11,174 nucleotides of DNA, taken from Pseudomonadota bacterium. GTDB lineage: Bacteria > Myxococcota_A > Polyangia > Polyangiales > Polyangiaceae. Below the pieces are notes generated by a model. That model worked only from the letters and a program-made list of their open reading frames with translations, did not search any database and was not told where the DNA came from. Shown one piece after another: positions 6,850 to 11,174 of the stretch. Every line of letters starts with the position of its first letter. The stretch's first letter is position 1. The stretch lies in the NCBI GenBank assembly GCA_023460875.1, contig JAEWOQ010000532.1:1-11174 (forward strand), in the 5' to 3' direction. Both the position numbers and the translations under genes were made by a program.

Positions 6850-8096
6850 GCTCGATCGAGTGGACCCAGCGCACGTGGAATCCGATTCGCGGCTGCTCCC
6901 GCGTCTCGCCCGGATGCGATCACTGCTACGCGATCGGCCAGGCGCATCGCTTCAACGCGCCGCCCGTACAGGATCCGTCGGGCGACAGGGGTCTCGACAA
7001 GCCGGCCGGGCCTTACCACGGCCTCACCATCATCCGCCGCGGCAAAGTGGATTGGACGGGGCGCGCGGTCTTCGTTCCCGGGCAGTTCGAGGTGCCTCTG
7101 AAGCGGCGGAAGCCGACGACCTGGTTCGTCAACTCGATGAGCGACCTGTTCCACGAGAGCCTCAGCAACGAGGAGATTGCGGCGGTGTTCGGTGTGATGG
7201 CCGCCTGCCCGCAGCACACGTTTCAGGTCCTCACGAAGCGCCCCAGGCGGGCGCGGGAGTGGTTCGAGTGGATTGCGGCCTCTCCCGTAAGCCAGGGCGG
7301 ACCGACAGTGAACGCAGAGCGTGGGGTTCGCTGGCACGCCTGGCAGTACCTCGGTGACCTGAAGGTGTACGATCCTGCCCGCCCATGGGTGTGGCCCCTG
7401 CCGAACGTCTGGCTGGGAGTGAGCGCCGAGGACCAGCAGCGCGCCGACGAGCGAATCCCGCTACTGCTCGACACGCCTGCGGCTGTGAGGTTCGTTTCGG
7501 CTGAGCCACTTTTGGGCCCCATCGACTTCACCCGCATCGACTTCCCGGGGCTCAACCTGCCACCGACGTTCCGCTTCGACGCGCTCGCAGGCGGTGGCAA
7601 TGAGACGAGCACGCCGTGGAAGATCGACTGGATTGTAGCTGGTGGTGAATCGGGGCCCGGCGCGCGGCCGTGCGCCATCGAGTGGATCGAGAGCATCGTG
7701 CGGCAGTGCAGGTGGGCGGGTACCGCCTGTTTCGTGAAGCAGCTCGGGGGCCACGTACTCGCCCCCTGGAAGCTCGAGTGGAGCGAGCGTATGGACGGCT
7801 CGTTCGACCTGTTCTCAACGGACCGCGTCGGCGTGAAGGGAACCAACCTCGCGACGGTCTACCCGAACTGTCACTGGCACACGTGGGACGCCAACGGCAC
7901 GGGCGGCGAGAACGATACGGCTCCAGACATCGAGACGGCCAAAGCGCAGGCCATCAAAGCTCTCGCCCGGCAGCATGTGCACCCCCTCAAGGGATGGGCG
8001 CGACACCGGCACATGCTGGTCGACCGCAAGGGCGCCGACCCGGAGGAATGGCCCGAAGACTTGCGGGTGAGGGAGATGCCGGAGGTGCGCTCGTGA
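6846..8096 (+). CDS. DUF5131 (phage Gp37/Gp68 family) three-cysteine protein with an inserted domain (416 aa)
   Basis: Start GTG 6846 overlaps the ASCH stop. The N-terminus SIEWTQRTWNPIRGC begins the family signature, with three cysteines C17-x6-C24-x2-C27 that suggest a radical-SAM-like iron-sulphur site. Further family blocks follow in order: NSMSDLFHE, FQVLTKRP, PNVWLGVSAEDQ, RFVSAEPLLGPID, DWIVAGGESGPGARP and CFVKQLGG (about 295-301). Family members usually pass from there straight to a C-terminal 'KG.....WPEDLRVRE' block; here that block is at about 395-412, and roughly 90 extra residues intervene, including a W/G/N-rich stretch (CHWHTWDANGTGGENDT) and a helix (ETAKAQAIKALARQ). The family's reaction is not established. 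A TcmP-type partner, often seen beside such proteins, is not in this window. Confidence 0.9.
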   Translation: MSSIEWTQRTWNPIRGCSRVSPGCDHCYAIGQAHRFNAPPVQDPSGDRGLDKPAGPYHGLTIIRRGKVDWTGRAVFVPGQFEVPLKRRKPTTWFVNSMSDLFHESLSNEEIAAVFGVMAACPQHTFQVLTKRPRRAREWFEWIAASPVSQGGPTVNAERGVRWHAWQYLGDLKVYDPARPWVWPLPNVWLGVSAEDQQRADERIPLLLDTPAAVRFVSAEPLLGPIDFTRIDFPGLNLPPTFRFDALAGGGNETSTPWKIDWIVAGGESGPGARPCAIEWIESIVRQCRWAGTACFVKQLGGHVLAPWKLEWSERMDGSFDLFSTDRVGVKGTNLATVYPNCHWHTWDANGTGGENDTAPDIETAKAQAIKALARQHVHPLKGWARHRHMLVDRKGADPEEWPEDLRVREMPEVRS

Positions 8097-8401
8097 GCGC
8101 GACCATCCACGTCGTCCCTGTCGAGCGCATCGGCTCGCGCAAGATGCTGGCCTTCGTCGAATACGACGACCCATCGAAGAGCGGCCTGCACGAGGTCGTG
8201 CTTCCGGTGTACCCAGACTCTCCTGGCGGCCGCGAGCTTCGCGCGCTGCGCCTTCGTCTGGGTCTTGGCCTCCGGAAGTGTGCCAGTCTGCTCGGGATCA
8301 CGGCCGTCGAACTGAGCGGTCTCGAGCGAGGAAGCCACATCCCTGCATCCGGTTGGGATGCAGTGTTCGGGCACCCTGCCTTGCAAACTGAGGGATGCTG
8401 A
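8093..8401 (+). CDS. Small HTH (XRE-like) protein (102 aa)
   Basis: GTG 8093 overlaps the DUF5131 stop (GTGA), and GGAGGT at 8081-8086 gives a good ribosome site. The N-terminal half is beta-like (TIHVVPVERIG, then HEVVLPVYP). Residues about 47-80 fit an XRE-type helix-turn-helix: RELRALRLRLGLGLRKCASLLGITAVELSGLERG without the usual second half of the domain, i.e. 'LR.lR...g....A..LGI....LS.lErG'. It is the last plus-strand gene and may regulate this run or the neighbouring minus-strand unit. The residue after the HTH (HIPASGWDAVFGH) is short, so it may be a minimal repressor or an HTH used for protein contact. Confidence 0.75.
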   Translation: MSATIHVVPVERIGSRKMLAFVEYDDPSKSGLHEVVLPVYPDSPGGRELRALRLRLGLGLRKCASLLGITAVELSGLERGSHIPASGWDAVFGHPALQTEGC

Positions 8402-8429
8402 GGGCGATGTCTGAGCGCTGGCACAAACG

Positions 8430-8480
8430 AAAAAGTCCCGGCGCCCACCTCCAACTGACGAGCAGGGGAGGCGGGGCCGG
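8430..8480 (-). terminator. Intrinsic terminator of the minus-strand toxin-antitoxin unit
   Basis: On the minus strand, just past the Fic stop at 8490, an imperfect GC-rich hairpin is formed by 8467-8480 and 8438-8452: GGAGG pairs with CCTCC, GGG with CCC and GCCGG with CCGGC, with one mismatch and one bulged G. The loop is about 14 bases. Three bases after the stem comes a run of five T (plus-strand A 8430-8434). This is the classic rho-independent layout in the minus direction. There is no T-run on the plus side. Confidence 0.7.
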
Positions 8481-8489
8481 TAGATACGC

Positions 8490-9362
8490 CTAGTCGCCGG
8501 GGCCGTCTCCGGCTCCACCGCTTTTGAACTCATCTGGCTCCTCCTCCATCGTCTCGTCGTCAGAGGCCGGGCGGAGGTGTTTGGCGATGTAGTTTTCCAG
8601 CAAACCTCGCTCGCGCCTGGGTGGCTGTGAGTCCCACCCTCGGCGGGTCTCTCGAGCGTTTGATCGGCGCGCGGCCCACATGTGTGCACTGCACAAAGCG
8701 CGAATGTACTCTCGCTTGTCGACGAGTTCGTCGTCAGCTCCGACCCAAACTCGACCAAACGTCCTGGCGAGCCCAGCGAGAAAGAGGCGGCCGATCCGGC
8801 CGTTTCCGTCGATGAACGGATGCACTTCGAAGAAGCGCTGTAGGAACAGCGCCATGGTGACCTCCGGCGCTTCGCGCGCCTCTATCAACCGGCACATGCC
8901 GGCATAGACCCATTCCTTCAGGTCCTGCTCGATGAGCGGACCGTCCGTGCCGTGCCGCGAATGGCGTTCGCCCTCGTCGCCACCGAATATGATCGGCTCG
9001 TCGGCGGCGCGGAAGCGCCCGGCGACCGAGGGGACCGCGTGCCCGAAGATGAACCCATGCCACTCCTTGAGCCAATCAACGAAGCGCTCCGCGTTGCTGG
9101 GTACAAGGTTGAGGTCTGAGACGGTGATGTTCGCGGCATACACCCGGGCGGTGATGTCCGAGTAGGCGGCCTTCAGGCTGGAAAAGGTCAGGTCATCGAC
9201 GAGGCTCAAGAGCCCGACGTCCACCTGCTCGCAAAGGCGACTCGCGGGCTTCCCGTCGAAGCTGTACTTCGTGCAGCCTCTCCAGCCCTCGACCTTCAGG
9301 CAGTGCGATTGGCAGCCCTGGCAGCGCTCAAGCCTGCGCTTCAAGCGCTTTTGCGAGCTCAT
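8490..9362 (-). CDS. Fic-domain protein, probable AMP/nucleotidyl-transferase toxin (290 aa)
   Basis: The Fic catalytic motif is complete: H181-P-F-I-D-G-N-G-R-I-G-R192, so the enzyme should be able to transfer a nucleotide-derived group from ATP or a similar donor to a target protein. Preceding GRFRAADEPIIFGG and the helix before the motif fit the fold. The N-terminus carries five cysteines in the first 44 residues (C14-x2-C17-x3-C21-x8-C30-x13-C44), possibly a metal-binding finger. The C-terminus is Glu/Asp-rich. No (S/T)xxxE(G/N) inhibitory helix is visible. I start at ATG 9362 (GGAAG a few bases upstream, 35-bp overlap with the Panacea gene); an in-frame ATG at 9485 would bury 41 more residues in that gene. 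Target unknown. Confidence 0.88.
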   Translation of the reverse strand: MSSQKRLKRRLERCQGCQSHCLKVEGWRGCTKYSFDGKPASRLCEQVDVGLLSLVDDLTFSSLKAAYSDITARVYAANITVSDLNLVPSNAERFVDWLKEWHGFIFGHAVPSVAGRFRAADEPIIFGGDEGERHSRHGTDGPLIEQDLKEWVYAGMCRLIEAREAPEVTMALFLQRFFEVHPFIDGNGRIGRLFLAGLARTFGRVWVGADDELVDKREYIRALCSAHMWAARRSNARETRRGWDSQPPRRERGLLENYIAKHLRPASDDETMEEEPDEFKSGGAGDGPGD

Positions 9363-9843
9363 GCAGGCTTCCAGCGCGGAGAGCCGGGAGCCCGTCCACT
9401 GCGAGGCTCCAGGACCCCACGAGGTTCCTCGGCGCGTAGACTGGCGCGGAGAACTTCTGACAGAAATGTCCCCGCACAGATTCACTAGAGATCGCGTCGC
9501 CCAGCCTTGTGGCGATCCACGGCGCTTCCAGGTGAGACTCCTGCCGCAGCTGCCAGGCCGAAAGCTTCTCGTAGACGCGAACGGCCGCCGCCGCGGCTCC
9601 GGTCAGAGCGCCAGCGCTGCCGACGTGGGAGAGCTCCGCACTGCCACACGGCTTGAAGTACTCGTACACCGGGACGCAAACGGGCCCGTGCTTCCAGCTA
9701 TGGAAGACGATCTCTGGGACGTCCTCGTCGTGGGCGACGGCCGCTCCGTACGCGTAGAACACCAGCTTCTGAAGCTTCAGGTGCGTCACAGGGCCTGAGG
9801 CGGCCCTCAGCACGCGATGAGCGAAGTCAACGGATGGGTGCAT
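9328..9843 (-). CDS. Panacea (DUF4065) antitoxin (171 aa)
   Basis: A Panacea-domain protein of the usual length. Family blocks are visible: LKLQKLVFYAYGAAVAHD at residues 22-39, then FHSWKHGPV at 47-55 and VYEYFK at 59-64, and late in the protein SHLEAPW at 103-109. Panacea is a widespread antitoxin domain that neutralises toxins of many unrelated folds by direct binding. Here it lies directly upstream of a Fic toxin, overlapping it by 35 bp, the normal antitoxin-first order. ATG 9843 is chosen because the family match begins within 20 residues; the frame stays open upstream to 10170 but that part is low-complexity and unlike the family. No clear Shine-Dalgarno precedes it. It may also bind the dyad at 9874-9894 as autorepressor (inference). 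Confidence 0.88.
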   Translation of the reverse strand: MHPSVDFAHRVLRAASGPVTHLKLQKLVFYAYGAAVAHDEDVPEIVFHSWKHGPVCVPVYEYFKPCGSAELSHVGSAGALTGAAAAAVRVYEKLSAWQLRQESHLEAPWIATRLGDAISSESVRGHFCQKFSAPVYAPRNLVGSWSLAVDGLPALRAGSLHELAKALEAQA

Positions 9844-9873
9844 AGGCTGGGCTGGGTTGCTGGGGGCGGTGCC

Positions 9874-9894
9874 CCTGCCATCAGTGATAGCAGG
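9874..9894. promoter_or_regulatory. 21-bp operator-like dyad upstream of the antitoxin gene
   Basis: Plus-strand CCTGCCATCA at 9874-9883 and TGATAGCAGG at 9885-9894 are inverted copies around G9884, with 9 of 10 positions matching. It lies 30 bases upstream of the Panacea start and overlaps the possible -10 element. This is where a toxin-antitoxin autoregulation site is expected. Confidence 0.55.
9884..9892 (-). promoter_or_regulatory. Possible extended -10 promoter element for the toxin-antitoxin unit
   Basis: Reading the minus strand, TGCTATCAC resembles an extended -10 (TGnTATAAT, with two mismatches in the hexamer). It would start transcription about 33 bases before ATG 9843. No good -35 hexamer is seen 17 bases upstream. 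Treat as a candidate only. Confidence 0.25.
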
Positions 9895-10039
9895 TGTGCA
9901 CGGGGGAGCGTAGACACATGGATCGCGGGCACAAGACCATGTCCGATGCCGCGGTGAGCGGAACCGGCGGGCGCGGAGAGAAAACGCACGGGAAATCAAG
10001 GGTTTGGCGGGTGTGGCTGATGTGCCCTGGTCGGGCGCC

Positions 10040-10056
10040 GGGTCATCGCATGACCC
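10040..10056. repeat. Perfect short palindrome GGGTCAT-CGC-ATGACCC
   Basis: Seven-base perfect inverted repeat with a three-base spacer. Its size and symmetry fit a dimeric repressor operator better than a terminator, as there is no T-run. It lies 200 bases upstream of the antitoxin gene. Confidence 0.5.
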
Positions 10057-10116
10057 ATGGAATGACTGGAAAGAGTACGCTGACCTGTCCCAGGACCGGC
10101 CCTCGAACGCACGAAC

Positions 10117-10157
10117 GCCCCCGGACCCGATCCCGCAAGGGGAAGGGATCCGGGGGC
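10117..10157. terminator. GC-rich hairpin, possible factor-independent stop without T-run
   Basis: GCCCCCGGA at 10117-10125 pairs perfectly with TCCGGGGGC at 10149-10157, and inside it TCCC 10131-10134 pairs with GGGA 10145-10148 after a five-base bulge. It lies downstream, in the minus direction, of the membrane-protein gene. High-GC genomes often use such strong stems without a U-tail, but a structured leader or operator is also possible. Confidence 0.4.
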
Positions 10158-10234
10158 TACCCCAGGACACACGGAGGAAGGTGGAGGGCTACGTCATGGC
10201 AGGCTCATGGAGCGGCACGGGTGATCGTTAGGTC

Positions 10235-10266
10235 AGCGCCAACGCCCCGGGGGCTCGGAAGGCGCT
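10235..10266 (-). terminator. Nested hairpin at the stop codon of the membrane-protein gene
   Basis: AGCGCC at 10235-10240 pairs with GGCGCT at 10261-10266, enclosing a near-loopless GCCCC/GGGGGC palindrome at about 10243-10253. It begins within the stop codon of the minus-strand gene. No T-run follows, so its role as terminator is only suggested by position. Confidence 0.3.
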
Positions 10267-10865
10267 CAGTCCTTCGGCGTCGGGTACTTCGCGTCGGTGC
10301 GGCGCTTCGGCTTCAGGTGGCCCAGCGCGGGGCCCTTCCACTCGTAGTGCTCACAGGGGAAGGTCTCGTTGGGCCGCCCCTCGTTGGCGTCGCAGAGCAT
10401 GTCGGCCTGGTACACGATGCGCTGCTCGGCTAGCGACGTGCGCTTCTCGAGGGAGTCGACACGGAGCTTCAGGGCTTCCTTGTCGAGTCCGATCTCGATC
10501 CGTAGTCGCTCCTCGGCGGCGCTGATGGCCTGCTGCTGGGCCGCCGAGCTGCTCTGGACGTCAGAGGGCTTGGCCGCGCTGTTGGCCTGGTAGGCCGCGA
10601 AGGCGCTGGCGGCGGCTGCCATGACGGTGCCGAGCAGGACCCCGTACTCCTTCGCGCGGCTCTGCTTCGCGAACATCGACGGGCTCGTGCCGCGTTCGGT
10701 GGCCACGGGCTGGGGAACAGGCGCTGGCGCCGCCTGGGGCTGGGCAGGCTCCGGCGGCGGGCGCACCGCGGGGCGCGCCTCAGTTCCCGGCTCGGTCTCC
10801 GGCTCGCGGCGCGGGTCGAGGTGCGTCCTGGGGAAGCCCGGGATGGGGCGGGAGCCGTCAACCAT
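10266..10865 (-). CDS. Single-pass membrane protein with proline-rich head and coiled coil (199 aa)
   Basis: Not recognised by family. Order of parts: a Pro/Glu/Arg-rich, probably disordered head (about 1-62, with many PxP-like repeats such as PPPEPAQPQAAPAPVPQP); a basic patch KQSRAK at 67-72; one hydrophobic helix at about 74-92 (YGVLLGTVMAAAASAFAAY); a charged coiled coil at about 107-152; and a C-terminal tail with two cysteines (C158, C171) that could form a disulphide. The basic patch before the helix predicts N-in, C-out topology. The layout partly recalls an inner-membrane spanin, but the long cytoplasmic head is atypical, so I do not claim that. ATG 10865 overlaps the upstream gene by 8 bp, with GAGGGGG a few bases upstream. 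Confidence 0.75.
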   Translation of the reverse strand: MVDGSRPIPGFPRTHLDPRREPETEPGTEARPAVRPPPEPAQPQAAPAPVPQPVATERGTSPSMFAKQSRAKEYGVLLGTVMAAAASAFAAYQANSAAKPSDVQSSSAAQQQAISAAEERLRIEIGLDKEALKLRVDSLEKRTSLAEQRIVYQADMLCDANEGRPNETFPCEHYEWKGPALGHLKPKRRTDAKYPTPKD

Positions 10866-11174
10866 CGATGCCCCCTCGGGCCGCCTCGCAAGCGGCTGCG
10901 CGACGCTCGAGATCGTTGAGGCGCTCCTCGAGTCTCCCGCGCAAATCGCGAAGCTCTGCGATCTCTCGACGCAGGTCTCCGATCTCGTGCTCGATGCCCT
11001 CGAACCTCCGCTCTCCCAGCCCGAGGCGGCGCTCGATGGTCTCCACCCTGGACGAAAGCGTGCGCACTTCGCCGAGCACGAGCTGTTGGTCGGTCGAGAT
11101 CCGGTCCAGACTGCGACTGGCGTCTGCCAGCACCTCCATCGACGCCCGGAGCTCGTCGTGGTGCTGTTGCTGTC
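10858..11174 (-). CDS. Coiled-coil protein, 5' end beyond the window
   Basis: Not recognised by family. From ATG 11139 to the stop at 10858 there are 93 residues, almost entirely heptad-patterned helix (VETIERRLGLGERRFEG, then LRREIAELRDLRGRLEERL), with no membrane segment. The frame stays open to the window edge, and the residues before 11139 (HHDELRAS) continue the helix, while no good ribosome site precedes that ATG. I therefore treat the gene as partial, running off the edge. It shares an 8-bp overlap with the membrane protein downstream, whose coiled coil could be its partner, although the two would need to lie on the same side of the membrane. Confidence 0.7.
   Translation of the reverse strand, partial: QQQHHDELRASMEVLADASRSLDRISTDQQLVLGEVRTLSSRVETIERRLGLGERRFEGIEHEIGDLRREIAELRDLRGRLEERLNDLERRAAACEAARGGIDG

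Larger units (their letters stand above)
9895..10265. other. Gene-free stretch with several inverted repeats
   Basis: About 370 bases upstream of the Panacea promoter region and downstream of the minus-strand membrane-protein gene. Open frames exist on both strands (for example a TTG-started 75-codon frame at 10004-10231, plus) but they lack ribosome sites, coupling or recognisable protein features. The stretch holds three hairpins or palindromes listed separately. It is probably a boundary between two minus-strand transcription units. Confidence 0.5.

Noticed and set aside
6171..7337. Long minus-strand frame opposite the ASCH and DUF5131 genes
   Set aside because: Both sense-strand proteins have clear family signatures; the antisense frame has none.
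8407..8493. 28-codon plus-strand frame starting ATG at 8407
   Set aside because: It coincides with the minus-strand terminator hairpin, its ribosome site is too close to the ATG, and its residues are low-complexity and Gly/Arg-rich.
9844..10170. In-frame 109-codon extension of the Panacea gene
   Set aside because: The added residues are Pro/Arg/Ser-rich and unlike the family, and the extension would bury the likely promoter and dyad.
10004..10231. 75-codon plus-strand frame (TTG start) in the gene-free stretch
   Set aside because: No ribosome site, no coupling, no recognisable fold, and it runs through the palindrome and the long hairpin.
1..11174. CRISPR array, tRNA gene, insertion-sequence ends or integrase attachment site
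   Set aside because: By eye I saw no regularly spaced direct repeats, no cloverleaf with conserved arms, no transposase and no flanking duplicated core. This was not a computed search.

Overview
The window reads as part of a GC-rich bacteriophage or integrated prophage. The evidence is gene packing: from base 3 to 8401 every plus-strand gene but one starts inside the end of the gene before it, mostly through 4-bp ATGA or GTGA overlaps, with a Shine-Dalgarno sequence in front of nearly all. The products are small unknown proteins followed by a DNA-processing set typical of phage early or middle regions. Base composition is high: one sampled 60-base line inside the ATPase gene is 75% GC. The host is probably a high-GC bacterium, perhaps a myxobacterium, actinobacterium or similar, but nothing here fixes the taxon. 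No integrase, capsid, tail, tRNA or rRNA gene is present.

Layout. (1) 1-1315, plus strand: a train of seven tiny genes (the first cut by the window edge), none with a firm family. (2) 1316-1413: the only real gap in the plus-strand run, holding a perfect 10-bp inverted repeat. (3) 1414-6424, plus: a recombination cassette made of a 389-aa phage protein that may be a single-strand annealing or DNA-binding protein, a small coiled-coil protein, an SbcD/Mre11-like nuclease and an SbcC/Rad50-like ATPase that lacks the usual CxxC zinc hook. (4) 6421-8401, plus: an ASCH-domain protein, a three-cysteine DUF5131 (phage Gp37/Gp68 family) protein with an extra domain inserted near its C-terminus, and a small helix-turn-helix protein that ends the run. 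(5) 8490-9843, minus: a likely two-gene toxin-antitoxin unit, a Panacea (DUF4065) antitoxin followed by a Fic toxin that overlaps it by 35 bp. It has its own intrinsic terminator at 8430-8480 and a 21-bp operator-like dyad overlapping a possible promoter at 9874-9894. (6) 9844-10265: about 420 bases with no convincing gene but several inverted repeats. (7) 10266-11174, minus: a single-pass membrane protein and a coiled-coil protein, overlapping by 8 bp; the latter runs off the window.

How the parts may work together. The nuclease-ATPase pair should process DNA ends, and the 389-aa protein upstream would fit as the partner that handles the resulting single strands. The ASCH and DUF5131 genes are translationally coupled and probably act together on a nucleic acid or nucleotide, but the reaction is unknown. 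The Panacea-Fic unit is oppositely oriented and lower in GC (57% in one sampled line), with self-contained control signals, so it looks like a later insertion of the 'moron' kind that could serve plasmid-like maintenance or defence against competing phages.
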